Positions 1 through 8,708 of a stretch of 64,000 bases of DNA are shown one piece after another. Position 1 is the stretch's first letter. The number at the start of each line of letters is the position of its first letter. A program made the translations under genes and the position numbers. The stretch comes from Actinomycetota bacterium (GTDB taxonomy: Bacteria > Actinomycetota > Thermoleophilia > Gaiellales > Gaiellaceae), in NCBI GenBank assembly GCA_003152275.1, contig PLZU01000041.1, forward strand, positions 38,342 through 102,341, read 5' to 3'. A model generated the notes under the pieces. That model worked only from the letters and a program-made list of their open reading frames with translations, did no database searches and was not told where the DNA came from.

Positions 1-325
1 CGTCGAGCAAGCGGAGCGTCCCCATCGCGTCTGTGTCAGCTGTGTACTCCGGCACATCGAAACTCACACGTACGTGGCTCTGAGCACCGAGGTTGTAGAC
101 CTCGTCTGGCCGAATTGTGCGCATGAGTTGATTGAGAACGGAGCCGTCGCACAGGTCGCCGAACACGAGCTCGACCTCGCCGAAGATGTGGTCAATGCGC
201 GCGGTGTTGAACGAGCTCGAGCGCCGGACCATGCCGAAGACCTCGTAGTCCTTCTCGAGCAGGATCTCAGCGAGATACGAGCCGTCCTGGCCGGTGATGC
301 CAGTGATGAACGCCTTGCGCTTCAC
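1..325 (-). CDS. gmd: GDP-mannose 4,6-dehydratase, 5' part only
   Basis: Makes GDP-4-keto-6-deoxymannose from GDP-mannose, the first step to GDP-fucose, GDP-rhamnose and related envelope sugars. The first 108 residues are visible; the rest lies beyond the left window edge. They carry the typical N-terminus, [13 protein letters not shown], which is the Rossmann NADP-binding loop, followed by [14 protein letters not shown] and NLGAQSHV, both characteristic of Gmd rather than of general epimerases. The GTG start overlaps the TGA stop of the upstream hydrolase gene (GTGA, bases 322-325), so translation is probably coupled. A sugar-nucleotide gene at the end of a catabolic series is odd and may simply share the transcript. 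Confidence 0.9.
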   Translation of the reverse strand, partial: MKRKAFITGITGQDGSYLAEILLEKDYEVFGMVRRSSSFNTARIDHIFGEVELVFGDLCDGSVLNQLMRTIRPDEVYNLGAQSHVRVSFDVPEYTADTDAMGTLRLLD

Positions 326-1188
326 CAGCGCACGCGCGGAGGAGGCGGTTCGCCGTGCGCTTCCTCCCAGGAGATGACCGGATTGCGCAGCACGCCGATC
401 CGCTCGATCTCCGCCTCGATGATGTCGCCCGGCTTCAGGTAGAGCGACGCAGCGTCGTCGCTGAAGGCCGCGACGCCGCTGACCGTACCCGTCGAGAGAA
501 CGTCGCCCGCCGAGAACCCGAGCGCCGAGTAATGGCTGAGGATCTCCGGAATCGTCGTCGACATGCGGCTCGAGTGCGATGTTTGGCGCGTCTCGCCGTT
601 TACGCGCAGCGTCATCGCGAGATCGTGCGGATCCGGAATCTCGTCCGGGGTGACAATCCAAGGGCCGAGCGGGCAAAACGTGTCGATCGCCTTGCAGAAC
701 GAGAAGACACCGCTCCGCATCTCCCGTCGCTGGATGTCACGCGCCGTGATGTCGTTGAAGATGACGTAACCGGCGATGTAGTCCATCGCCTCCTCGGGGC
801 CGAACCACTTGCCGTCCTTGCCGATGATCACGGCGAGCTCGAGCTCATAGTCGAGCTCCTCGGTGAGGTGCTCAGGATAGACGATCGGCTCGTCCGGGCC
901 GACGATCGCGTCGACGTTCTGGAAGAAGACGATCCACGGAGCGATCTCGTGTGACCAGTTGACGTTCTTCGACTCGTCCTCGTGCTCGCGGAAGTTTCCT
1001 GCCGTGTGGATGAACTTCTTCGGCACGATGGGAGCGCGAAGCTTCGCGTCGGCGAGCGGTGTCCGCTGACCGGCGTCGTCCGCACCGCCGCGCTCGAAGT
1101 ACTTGCGCATCGTCGGGATATCGAGGCGCACGATTTCCTCGCCGTCGATACGGCCGACCTTTCCGTCGTTGTATGTGACGAGCTTCAC
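322..1188 (-). CDS. fumarylacetoacetate hydrolase family protein
   Basis: A 288-residue member of the FAH fold, whose members hydrolyse or decarboxylate beta-diketo and 2-keto acids made in aromatic or heterocycle breakdown. The divalent-metal ligands are visible as E115 and E117 in DYELELAV and D146 in [12 protein letters not shown]. The C-terminal half has the usual STGTVSGVA and [15 protein letters not shown] segments. Length matches single-domain FAH proteins. The ATG overlaps the stop of the peroxiredoxin gene (ATGA). The substrate cannot be read from sequence; ureidoglycolate lyase, acylpyruvase and 2-oxohepta-3-enedioate isomerase share this fold. The operon suggests a late hydrolytic step on a ring-opened product. 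Confidence 0.85.
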   Translation of the reverse strand: MKLVTYNDGKVGRIDGEEIVRLDIPTMRKYFERGGADDAGQRTPLADAKLRAPIVPKKFIHTAGNFREHEDESKNVNWSHEIAPWIVFFQNVDAIVGPDEPIVYPEHLTEELDYELELAVIIGKDGKWFGPEEAMDYIAGYVIFNDITARDIQRREMRSGVFSFCKAIDTFCPLGPWIVTPDEIPDPHDLAMTLRVNGETRQTSHSSRMSTTIPEILSHYSALGFSAGDVLSTGTVSGVAAFSDDAASLYLKPGDIIEAEIERIGVLRNPVISWEEAHGEPPPPRVRW

Positions 1189-1775
1189 GGGCGTAGGCTC
1201 GACGGAGCCCGATCAGGAGCGGAGGAGCGGGAAGTTCGCTCCTCCAGCCAGCGCAGGACATCGCCGGCGTTTGCGTCCGGCGGGAACACGGGATAGAAGA
1301 CCTTCACAACGCGAGCATCCTCGGCGACGAGCGTGAGGCGCTTGTAAAGAGTGAGACCCTCGATCTCGAACGTCGGCAGCCGCAAAGCAGCGCCCAGCCG
1401 CCGCTCCGGGTCGGCGATCACAGGAAACGGCATCGCGTTGCGCTCCGCAAACTCGAGTTGGTCGTCGAGTGTCTGCGCGGAGAGGCCCGCGACACGGACG
1501 CCGAACGCCTGCAGCTCGCCGTGCGCGTCGCGAAACGCACAGGACTGCGGGGTGCAGCCACGCGCGCCCGGCGTCTCGTCCCAGCCCGGAAGCAGAGACA
1601 CACCCGGCCGCCCGGAGCGCGGATAGATGTAGATCACGTCGACGTCGCGAACGTTCACGTCGCCCTGCGACGACGGCAGGGTGAGGTCCGGCAGCTCGAG
1701 GCCGACGAGGTGGTCGGCCGCGCCGTCATCCTCCGGCACCGGCAGGTCCGGTGGCAGCGAGTAGACGTCCGTCAC
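1185..1775 (-). CDS. peroxiredoxin of the AhpC/TSA-BCP type
   Basis: Thiol peroxidase that reduces hydrogen or organic peroxides with electrons from thioredoxin-like partners. The motif GARGCTPQSCAFRD gives the peroxidatic cysteine C74 and a second cysteine C79 five residues on, the spacing of atypical two-cysteine BCP-like peroxiredoxins. I chose the GTG at 1775, two bases after the M20 gene stop, because the protein then begins just before the conserved thioredoxin fold (196 residues). An in-frame start further upstream would add an arginine-rich stretch encoded inside the M20 gene. A peroxidase next to a molybdenum hydroxylase and a flavin oxidoreductase fits removal of peroxide side products; that role is inferred. 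Confidence 0.85.
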   Translation of the reverse strand: MTDVYSLPPDLPVPEDDGAADHLVGLELPDLTLPSSQGDVNVRDVDVIYIYPRSGRPGVSLLPGWDETPGARGCTPQSCAFRDAHGELQAFGVRVAGLSAQTLDDQLEFAERNAMPFPVIADPERRLGAALRLPTFEIEGLTLYKRLTLVAEDARVVKVFYPVFPPDANAGDVLRWLEERTSRSSAPDRAPSSLRP

Positions 1776-1776
1776 G

Positions 1777-2997
1777 TCACGCAACCCCGCAGACGTCCAT
1801 CGCAACGCGCGCGTAGACCTCCGCCGTCTGCACGAGCCCCTCGATCTCGAGGTTCTCGCCGAGCTCGACATCCATCAGACCGGTCGACGTGCCGTAGTTC
1901 ACAGTCGGGATGCCGTAGCGAGTCAGCGCCGAAGCGTCGCTGAACCAGCGCGTGACGTCACGCTCGGGCTTCGTTCCGAAGACCTGCTCGTGCGCGGCAT
2001 CGATCGCGGCGACCAGCTCGTGTCCCTCGTCGATCTCCGCACCGGGCGCGGTGACGTACACCTCACCCTCGACACCGTAATCCGGGAAGCGCTGCGCGAG
2101 CGAGCGAACCCACTCGAGGATTTCCCTTCTGGCGACGCCCATCTCCTTCGTGGGCGGCACGCGCACGTCGAGGAAGAGATCCGTGTGATGCGGCGTGCGC
2201 GACACGCGCCAGCCGAAGCCACCTTCGATCGCGCCGACGTTCACGATCGCCCTGGTGCCGCGGTACGCGTTCGCTGGATCGTCCTCCCACGTGGGGATCC
2301 ACTCCTGCACCGCGTCCAGTACCTGATGCGCTCGCAGGATCGAGTTCTGGTCGCGCTTGCCCTCGCTGAACGCCGTGTGGATGAAGTTGCCGTGCACGCG
2401 GATGCGCAGCCAGAGCGCGCCGAAGTGCCCGAGCACAACCTTCCCTTCCGTCGGCTCGCCGAGCAGGCACATGTCGGCGACGCCGCCGTGCGAGACGAGA
2501 TAGCGCGAGCCCGCGGCGTAGCCGCGATATTGCGCGCCCGTCGCGTCGCCGTACTGCGTCTTCTCGATCTCGCCGCTGACGGCGGCGATCAGCACGTCGC
2601 CCCGCAACCGCACGCCGGCGTCCTGCAACGCGCGCACGGCCTCGAGGTAGCACGCGAGCGCGCCCTTCATGTTCGAAATGCCGAGACCGTAGAGGCGGCC
2701 GTCGCGCTCGAACGCCTGGGGTTGGAAGCCGGGGACGTCGCGCAACCACGGCTCGCGTCCCGAGTACGACGTGTCCATGTGCCCGTTGAACATCAGCGAC
2801 GGGCCCCCACCGGCCCCCGCCCAGGTACCGAGCGCATTGGCGCGGTTGTCCTCCACCTGCTGACGTTGCACCTGCAACCGCATGCCGTCGAAGAGCGAGA
2901 CCATCAGGTCTGCCATCCGCTGCTCGTCGCCTGTGAAGCTGTGCACGTTGACGAGCTGGGTCGCCGTCGCGACGAGCCGTTCCCGATCGATCTTCAT
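1777..2997 (-). CDS. M20 family amidohydrolase (ArgE/DapE/ACY1 type)
   Basis: Zinc-dependent hydrolase of amide bonds, related to acetylornithine deacetylase and succinyl-diaminopimelate desuccinylase. FNGHMDTSYSG supplies the first metal ligand H73 and catalytic D75, and SGEIEKTQYG corresponds to the glutamate-rich catalytic loop in a diverged form. The dimerisation domain follows, and a late FSDASALTRYGIPTVNYG segment supplies the usual C-terminal region. 406 residues is normal for the family. Its ATG overlaps the rhodanese stop (ATGA). Its position between oxidases and a fumarylacetoacetase-fold hydrolase suggests it cleaves an amide or carbamoyl intermediate; the true substrate is unknown. 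Confidence 0.85.
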   Translation of the reverse strand: MKIDRERLVATATQLVNVHSFTGDEQRMADLMVSLFDGMRLQVQRQQVEDNRANALGTWAGAGGGPSLMFNGHMDTSYSGREPWLRDVPGFQPQAFERDGRLYGLGISNMKGALACYLEAVRALQDAGVRLRGDVLIAAVSGEIEKTQYGDATGAQYRGYAAGSRYLVSHGGVADMCLLGEPTEGKVVLGHFGALWLRIRVHGNFIHTAFSEGKRDQNSILRAHQVLDAVQEWIPTWEDDPANAYRGTRAIVNVGAIEGGFGWRVSRTPHHTDLFLDVRVPPTKEMGVARREILEWVRSLAQRFPDYGVEGEVYVTAPGAEIDEGHELVAAIDAAHEQVFGTKPERDVTRWFSDASALTRYGIPTVNYGTSTGLMDVELGENLEIEGLVQTAEVYARVAMDVCGVA

Positions 2998-3413
2998 TCG
3001 TGTTTGCTGCTCCGGCGCCGGCGCAGCCGGCGCCTACGCTTCGTCAGCTCCGTCGAGCCTACGCCGACCGGCAGTCCGGCCGCGGCCCAGGCCTCGAACC
3101 CACCATCGAGATCGCCCGCGTCGACGCCGAGTTCCACGAGGGTCGCGGCTGCGAGACTCGACGAGTATCCCTGCGCGCAGACGAGCACGAGCTTCCTCCC
3201 GGCCAGCTCCGAGTTGTGGCTCGAGGACGCCGGATCGGCTCGCCACTCGAGCACGGAGCGCGGCACATGGACGGAGCCTGGGATGACGCCGTGCTCGCGC
3301 CGCTCGTCCGTTGAGCGCAGGTCGACGAGCAGGATGCCGTCGGCGATCGCTGCCTCGGCAGGCAGGTAGCGGGAAATGCGGGAACGGGCCTCGGCAAGCA
3401 TCTGGTCGATCAC
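2994..3413 (-). CDS. rhodanese-like domain protein
   Basis: Single-domain sulfurtransferase of 139 residues. The active-site loop is VCAQGYSSS with catalytic C79, preceded by LLVDLRSTDERREHGVIPGS, the usual CH2A region. The GTG start overlaps the upstream luciferase-like gene stop (GTGA). Rhodaneses can deliver sulfur to molybdenum hydroxylases, so a role in sulfurating the neighbouring Mo enzyme is possible but inferred. The C-terminus ends in an unusual basic tail, TKRRRRLRRRRSSKHE, encoded largely by a GC palindrome (9-base arms at 3014-3022 and 3026-3034), which looks like an acquired repeat translated as part of the protein. Confidence 0.85.
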   Translation of the reverse strand: MIDQMLAEARSRISRYLPAEAAIADGILLVDLRSTDERREHGVIPGSVHVPRSVLEWRADPASSSHNSELAGRKLVLVCAQGYSSSLAAATLVELGVDAGDLDGGFEAWAAAGLPVGVGSTELTKRRRRLRRRRSSKHE

Positions 3414-4444
3414 CCGCGGAAGTGTGGCAGCACCCGTTCGCCGAAGAGCCGGATCTGGTCGTGGCGGTTCGCGCCCCAGAGCTCGAGCATCATGTGCGTG
3501 CATCCAGCCTCGCGGTACTCCTCGATCGCGGCGATGCAGTCGTCGGGCGTGCCCGCGATCGGCTTGCACTTGTCGAGCAGCGCGTCGGTCACCTTTGCCT
3601 TCGCTGCGAGGCGACCACCTTGCTCCATCGCCTCGGCTACGGGCCGGATCTCGTCCTGCTCGATGCCTGCGAGGTCGAGGAGGGTATCTGCGGACCCCTG
3701 GATGTTTTGAACCTTGTTCGCGAGATACATGCCGGCGATCTCGCGCGCGCCGTCGCGACCCTGGTCGCGGTCGGACTCGTGGATCGAAGCGACCACCGTG
3801 CAGCCAATATCGATGTCGGCGGCGACGTTCTCGCGCGTATAACGCACGAAGGGCGGCGTCGTGATCGACGGCGTCAGGCAACCGTCACCGATCTCGCCGG
3901 CGAGCGCCTGCATCTTCGGCGCCGTCGCCGCGACGTAGACGGGCGGCACGCCGCGCGGCGCGTGCGCTTCGGCCTGCATTGCCGGGACGTTCGCGTTCCA
4001 CGTCGAGCCCTCGTAGTCGAACGCCTCGCCGCCGAGCACCCCCCGCACGATCGCGACCGCGTCCCGCATCGGGCCGAGCGTCTTCGACGTCTGCATGCCC
4101 GCGTTGTTGAGAAAGATCTTCGAGGTCCCGAAACCGAGGATGAAGCGGTCCGGGCCGGCCGCCTCCTGCACGACGCGTGCATCCATCGCGACCTGCACCG
4201 GGTGGCGCGTGAACGGCGAGATGATGCCCCAGCCGATCGTCAATCGCTCCGTTTCGCGCGCCATCAGCGCAGACACGACCGTCGACGAGCGTGCCTCCAT
4301 CCCGTGCTTCCGCCACCACGGGTACGCCTCTGCGAGCCAGATCGTGTCCATGCCCGCCTCGTCCATGACGCGAGCCGACGCGATCATCTCGTCGAGCGGC
4401 TCCATGGTCAGCTGCATCACCCCGATGCGAAACGGCACCGACAC
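3410..4444 (-). CDS. LLM-class (luciferase-like) flavin-dependent oxidoreductase
   Basis: A 344-residue TIM-barrel oxidoreductase of the bacterial luciferase superfamily, using F420 or FMN. Supporting segments are the N-terminal RIGVMQLTMEPLDEM, the mid-protein GIISPFTRHPVQVAMDA strand and helix, and PVYVAATAPKMQALAGEIGDG, the conserved region typical of F420-dependent members such as mer-like reductases. The C-terminal AGTPDDCIAAIEEYREAGC is also standard. It starts 6 bases after the CoxG-like gene and overlaps the rhodanese start. F420 use is likely in actinobacteria but not provable here. It may oxidise or reduce an intermediate of the pathway encoded around it. Confidence 0.85.
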   Translation of the reverse strand: MSVPFRIGVMQLTMEPLDEMIASARVMDEAGMDTIWLAEAYPWWRKHGMEARSSTVVSALMARETERLTIGWGIISPFTRHPVQVAMDARVVQEAAGPDRFILGFGTSKIFLNNAGMQTSKTLGPMRDAVAIVRGVLGGEAFDYEGSTWNANVPAMQAEAHAPRGVPPVYVAATAPKMQALAGEIGDGCLTPSITTPPFVRYTRENVAADIDIGCTVVASIHESDRDQGRDGAREIAGMYLANKVQNIQGSADTLLDLAGIEQDEIRPVAEAMEQGGRLAAKAKVTDALLDKCKPIAGTPDDCIAAIEEYREAGCTHMMLELWGANRHDQIRLFGERVLPHFRG

Positions 4445-4450
4445 GGGAGC

Positions 4451-4915
4451 TCAGCCCTTGTCGGCTTTGACGACCGCCGCCTGCACTTGCTTGTCGAGCG
4501 CACCGAGGACGTGCTGGACCTGCTGGTTCACGATTGGCTGCAAGACACGCTGCCCCATCGAGCCCACGGGCCCTGCGATCTTCACGTCGGCGGTCCACTT
4601 CATCTGCGTGCCACCGCCGGCTGCTTCGCTCAGGAGGAACGTCGTCTGCATGTTCATCATCGCGCCGACGCCCTTGCCTTTGATGTGCATCGAGGCGAAT
4701 TCCGGCTCGCGCTCCTCGGTCTTCTCCATGTCGATCTTCATCTTCAGACCGCCGAGGCCGAGCGGGATCTTCACGTTCGCAGTCCACCGTCTGTCGTCGT
4801 GCACGTCGAAGCTCTCGACGCCGGGCATCGTCTGCGCCATCGAGCTCGGGTCGCTCAGCACCTGCCACACGGTTGCGCGCGGCGCGTCGAACGTGCGCTC
4901 TCCTTCGACGTTCAC
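4451..4915 (-). CDS. CoxG-like SRPBCC (CO dehydrogenase subunit G) protein
   Basis: 154-residue START-fold protein of the CoxG family. It begins VEGERTFDAPRATVWQVLSD and continues MAQTMPGVESFDV, the family signature, then the beta-rich core ending in a long C-terminal helix (VNQQVQHVLGALDKQVQ). CoxG proteins accompany CO-dehydrogenase-like molybdenum enzymes and are linked to membrane attachment or to supply of quinone/haem-type partners. Its ATG overlaps the large-subunit stop (ATGA at 4912-4915), so the four proteins are probably made together. Confidence 0.85.
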   Translation of the reverse strand: MNVEGERTFDAPRATVWQVLSDPSSMAQTMPGVESFDVHDDRRWTANVKIPLGLGGLKMKIDMEKTEEREPEFASMHIKGKGVGAMMNMQTTFLLSEAAGGGTQMKWTADVKIAGPVGSMGQRVLQPIVNQQVQHVLGALDKQVQAAVVKADKG

Positions 4916-7389
4916 GCGTCCACCACTTCCACGAGGGCGCGCGTCTTCTCAGGATGCTGGAGCATCTCCCACACGCGCTTGTACGGGTTCCAGCTGTCGT
5001 AGACGATGGCGTCGCCGTGCCCGCGCATCGCGTCCTGCACCGCCGCGCAGACAGAGTGGATGCCTGCGCCGCCGCCCTCACCCATGCCTTTCGTGCCAAG
5101 CGGCGTAAAGGGTGACGGGCTTTCGATGTAGCCCGTCTGCAGCGGCGGCATGTCGAGCGCGTGCGGCACGTGGTAGTCGTAGAAGTTGGGCGTCAGGAGG
5201 TTCCCGTCCTCGTCGTATTCGAACGCCTCATGCACCACCGCGCCGAGCGCCTGCGCCGTCGCACCCATCACCTGGCCCTCGACGATCTGCGGGTGGATAC
5301 GGATGCCACAGTCGTCGACGGCCGCGTAGTCGACGATCTCGTAGTGCCCCGTCTCGGGATCGATCTCGACGACGGCTGCGTGAATCTGCGCCGCGTAGGT
5401 GAGCGTGAGATTGCCGAACTTCTTCTCGACGTCAGGCACTTCGAACGGCGGCCGGTACACGTAACGACAGTTGAGCGTGACGTCGAGATCCTCGGGGAGG
5501 CCGGCGTTGTTCGCGTTGATGATCGCGCCACACGCCATGAACGGCAGCGCAGCCTCCGGGTTGTCCTTGATCCGAACGGTCCCGTCGGCGAGCTCGAGCG
5601 CGTCGACCGGCACGCCGCCGAGGATCACCGATCCGAGCCGCTTGATCTGCTCTGCGAGCATGTCGGTGGCGCCCTTTACGGCGCTCAGGCCCGTGACCGC
5701 GAACTGGCTCGCGTACGTGCCCGAGAAGCCGGCGTGCGAGTTCCAGTAGCTGTCGTGCCCGGCACGCACGTACACGTCGTCCATCGAGCAGCCGAGGATG
5801 TCCGCGACGACCTGCGCAGCGGTCGTCTCATGACCCTGCCCCTGCGGGGTCGTGCCGAGCGTGACCACGATCTCGCCGAAGACGTCGAGCTTCACCGTCG
5901 CGACCTCGTTGTTGCCGGAGAACTGGAGCTCCGGATTGATCATCCGCGACTGGCCGAAGTTGTTCGTGCCGGAGTCGAGCGTCGAGCCAATCCCGATGCC
6001 GAGCAGCTTCCCGCGCGAAGCTGCCTCCTTCTTCCGCGCCGCTGCGTCTTTCCAGCCGATCAGCTCGAGCGCGATGTCGAGCATCCTCGAGTAGTCGCCC
6101 GAGTCGTAGATGCAGCCGTTCGGCGTCTCGTACGGCATGTCCTCGGTCTTGATGTAGTTGCGTTTCCGCACCTCGACGGGATCGAGCTCGAGCTCGTGCG
6201 CGACGATGTCGATCACGCGCTCCGTGAACCACAGATGCTGCATGCGCGAGTAGCCGCGGTTCGGCGAGCACGGCGCCTTGTTCGTCGCGACCTGGGTGAA
6301 CTCGAGTCGGATGTTGCGCCACTTGTAGACGCCCGGTGTGACCTGGGCCCAGATGACGCCGCCGAGCGGTTCGTAGCGCAGCCACGCCCCGGCGTCGTCG
6401 AGCGCCTTCGTGCGGAACCCGAGCAGTGTGCCGTCGTTCTTAACCGCCACCTCGGTGTCCTGGAACCAGCGCTCGTTGCCGTGCGACATCGACAGGTGGA
6501 AGTCGGTGCGCCATTCCGTCCACTGCACCGGACGGTTGAGCTTGCGCGCGAGCAGGCAGCAGGCGACGAGCTGGGGATGCGAGGTGATCTTGTTCCCGAA
6601 GCCGCCGCCGATGTCCTGTGTGACGAAACGCAGCTTGTCGAGGCCGCAGTGCAACGCAGGCCCCATCATGATCTGCGCGAAACCCGGGAACTGGTTGTTC
6701 GTATGGATCGTCCACTGCCCCGTCCCGCGGTTGAACTCCACGAGCGCTCCGTCGCACTCGAGCGGCGTCGAGTTGAACCGGTGGAAGTGGAGCTCCTTGA
6801 TCTTGACGATGCGATCCGCCTCGGCGAACGCCGCATCGAGGTCGCCCCACTCGTAGACGCTTTCCCACATCATGTTCGAGCCGGCGTCGTCGTGGAGCAC
6901 CGGCACGCCGTCGTCCTGAGCGTTACGCGCGTCGACGACGGCGGCGAGAGGCTCGTACTCGACCTCGACGAGCTCCGACGCGTCGCGTGCGAGCTCGCGC
7001 GTCTCCGCGACGACCGCAACGACCGCCTCGCCGACGTAGCGCACCTTGCCGAGCGCGAGTGCATAGTCCTTCAGATGCGCGCCCGGTGGAGTCGCAAGCT
7101 GAAAGAACGGATCCGTAAGCGACGCGACCTCTTCGCCGGTGAGCGTGCCGTAGACGCCCTTAATCTCCTCCGCTTTCGAGACGTCGATCGACGTGATGTG
7201 CGCGTGCGCGTAGGGCGAACGGACGAAGTGGATATAGCCCATCCCGTGCCGCTTGATGTCGTCGACGAAGACGCCCTGGCCCTGGGTCAGCCGCTTGTCC
7301 TCCTTGCGGGGGACGCTCTGTCCCTGCCACTGCTTCTGTGGCGCCTGGACCTCGACGCGATCCGGCGCGATCGTCGTCGAGTCGCTCAC
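4912..7389 (-). CDS. xanthine dehydrogenase/CO dehydrogenase family molybdopterin-binding large subunit
   Basis: 825-residue catalytic subunit binding the molybdenum-pterin cofactor in an alpha-beta-gamma hydroxylase. The N-terminal domain has GVFVDDIKRHGMGYIHFVRS and GEEVASL; cofactor-binding stretches include GGGFGNK and GTTPQGQGHET; the conserved general-base glutamate is in KGMGEGGGAGIHS near residue 768. The loop over the Mo site reads APCSPNRGYSR (near residue 373), which is neither the AYRCSFR loop of true CO dehydrogenase nor the AYRGAGR loop of form II enzymes, so the substrate is probably another carbonyl or N-heterocycle. Start GTG at 7389 overlaps the iron-sulfur subunit stop; a start 48 bases upstream would lie inside that gene. 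Confidence 0.88.
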   Translation of the reverse strand: MSDSTTIAPDRVEVQAPQKQWQGQSVPRKEDKRLTQGQGVFVDDIKRHGMGYIHFVRSPYAHAHITSIDVSKAEEIKGVYGTLTGEEVASLTDPFFQLATPPGAHLKDYALALGKVRYVGEAVVAVVAETRELARDASELVEVEYEPLAAVVDARNAQDDGVPVLHDDAGSNMMWESVYEWGDLDAAFAEADRIVKIKELHFHRFNSTPLECDGALVEFNRGTGQWTIHTNNQFPGFAQIMMGPALHCGLDKLRFVTQDIGGGFGNKITSHPQLVACCLLARKLNRPVQWTEWRTDFHLSMSHGNERWFQDTEVAVKNDGTLLGFRTKALDDAGAWLRYEPLGGVIWAQVTPGVYKWRNIRLEFTQVATNKAPCSPNRGYSRMQHLWFTERVIDIVAHELELDPVEVRKRNYIKTEDMPYETPNGCIYDSGDYSRMLDIALELIGWKDAAARKKEAASRGKLLGIGIGSTLDSGTNNFGQSRMINPELQFSGNNEVATVKLDVFGEIVVTLGTTPQGQGHETTAAQVVADILGCSMDDVYVRAGHDSYWNSHAGFSGTYASQFAVTGLSAVKGATDMLAEQIKRLGSVILGGVPVDALELADGTVRIKDNPEAALPFMACGAIINANNAGLPEDLDVTLNCRYVYRPPFEVPDVEKKFGNLTLTYAAQIHAAVVEIDPETGHYEIVDYAAVDDCGIRIHPQIVEGQVMGATAQALGAVVHEAFEYDEDGNLLTPNFYDYHVPHALDMPPLQTGYIESPSPFTPLGTKGMGEGGGAGIHSVCAAVQDAMRGHGDAIVYDSWNPYKRVWEMLQHPEKTRALVEVVDA

Positions 7390-7859
7390 GAGCCCACCGC
7401 CTTCACAGCCTCGAAGATGTTCCAGTAACCGGTGCAACGGCAGATATTGCCCTGCAGCGCTTTCTTGATCTGCTCGTCAGTGGGGTTCGGGTTCGTACGC
7501 AGCAATGCGGTCGCGCTCATCAGCATTCCAGGTGTGCAGTAACCGCACTGGAGCGCGTGGTGATCGCTGAACGACTGCTGCAGCGCCGTGAGCTCGCCGT
7601 CTTCGGCCAGCCCTTCGACCGTCTCGATGCTCGCGCCGTCGGCCTGGACCGCGAGCAGCATGCAACTCTTCACGAGCTGGCCGTCGACGATCATCGAGCA
7701 CGCGCCGCAGTTCCCGGTGTCGCAGCCGATGTGGCTGCCCGTCAAGTCGAGGTCGTCGCGCACGAAGTGGATCAGCAGCTTGCGGGCTTCGACTTCACGC
7801 TCGTATTCGACACCGTTGACCGTGACCGTCACCGCCTTCGAGGATGCGATGGCTGACAC
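7386..7859 (-). CDS. [2Fe-2S] small subunit of the molybdenum hydroxylase
   Basis: 157-residue electron-transfer subunit with two [2Fe-2S] clusters. The plant-ferredoxin-type cluster is held by C46, C51, C54 and C66 (GCDTGNCGACSMIVDG) and the helical-domain cluster by C105, C108, C140 and C142 (QCGYCTPGM and GNICRCTGY). All eight cysteines are present, so the subunit looks functional. Length is usual for CoxS/XdhE-type proteins. The GTG start follows the FAD-subunit stop directly, and its own stop overlaps the large subunit start. Confidence 0.93.
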   Translation of the reverse strand: MSAIASSKAVTVTVNGVEYEREVEARKLLIHFVRDDLDLTGSHIGCDTGNCGACSMIVDGQLVKSCMLLAVQADGASIETVEGLAEDGELTALQQSFSDHHALQCGYCTPGMLMSATALLRTNPNPTDEQIKKALQGNICRCTGYWNIFEAVKAVGS

Positions 7860-8663
7860 TCAGCTCCTCTCCGCCGCCTGGCGCGCGGCCCGCACTGCGA
7901 GCACCTCCGCCAGGTGGATCCGGTATTCACTCGACGCATGGACGTCCGACGGTGGCATGAGGCCGGCGCCGCGCACCGCCTCGCGTACCGCGTCCTCGGC
8001 AGCAGAGGCCGGCTGCACGACGATGGGAACGGCGTCGACACAGCCGAGCGCCACGCGTAGGGAGCCGTTGAGGCTCGCCGCTGCGTTCGCGATGCAGGTT
8101 CCATCCGCGCCGAGCGTGACGGCGGCGAAGCCGTCGTGCTTGCCGGCCGGGATCGTGAGCTTCGTCAGGAGCTCGCCCGGGCCGACCGCCGTGAGGTACA
8201 CGCCGAGGAAGAACTCAGCGGCCGCAACGGTGCGCTCGCCGTCCTCGGACGCGATCGTCATCTCCGCGCCGACCGCGCACAGCAACGGCGGCAGGTGGTT
8301 CGTCGGGTCGTTCGAGCAGACGTTGCCGCCAATCGTGCCGCGGTTCCGCACCTGCACATCAGCAATCGTCAAGCAGACCTCACCGAGGATGGGCCGGGCG
8401 CGTGCCTCCGCCGAGCCGGCGATGTCGGTGTAGGTGGCCATCGCGCCGATCGTGAGCGTCCCGTCAGAGCCGAGCTCGATGCCTTTCAGGTCGTCGAGCC
8501 CGTTCAGGTCGACGAGCACGTCGGGCGAGGCCACGCGGGCCTTCATGACGTTGATCAAGGTCTGGCCACCCGCGAGCGCGCGGGCGCCGTCGTGCTGCTT
8601 CAGGATCGCGAGGGCCTCGGCGACGGACGCCGGTCTCGCGTATTCGACCTCCCGCAGCAGCAT
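7860..8663 (-). CDS. FAD-binding medium subunit of the molybdenum hydroxylase
   Basis: 267-residue FAD subunit (CoxM/XdhB type) passing electrons from the iron-sulfur clusters to the final acceptor. It shows the two FAD phosphate-binding motifs, ALAGGQTLI near residue 31-39 and RGTIGGNVCSNDPTNHLP near residue 107, plus the C-terminal CO_deh_flav_C region. Order medium-small-large matches most actinobacterial loci of this family. A 45-base gap separates it from the XdhC-type gene upstream; I see no terminator there, so read-through is likely. Confidence 0.9.
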   Translation of the reverse strand: MLLREVEYARPASVAEALAILKQHDGARALAGGQTLINVMKARVASPDVLVDLNGLDDLKGIELGSDGTLTIGAMATYTDIAGSAEARARPILGEVCLTIADVQVRNRGTIGGNVCSNDPTNHLPPLLCAVGAEMTIASEDGERTVAAAEFFLGVYLTAVGPGELLTKLTIPAGKHDGFAAVTLGADGTCIANAAASLNGSLRVALGCVDAVPIVVQPASAAEDAVREAVRGAGLMPPSDVHASSEYRIHLAEVLAVRAARQAAERS

Positions 8664-8708
8664 GTGAGCGATCCTACGTACCGCAGTAAAGGTGTTGCAA
8701 GTGGGATT

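Noticed and set aside
5161..7428. 755-codon open frame opposite the Mo-hydroxylase large subunit
   Set aside because: Arginine- and leucine-rich shadow of a real gene with no recognisable motif.
4912..8663. Aerobic CO dehydrogenase (coxMSL)
   Set aside because: The large subunit lacks the AYRCSFR loop required for CO oxidation, so only the family name is given.
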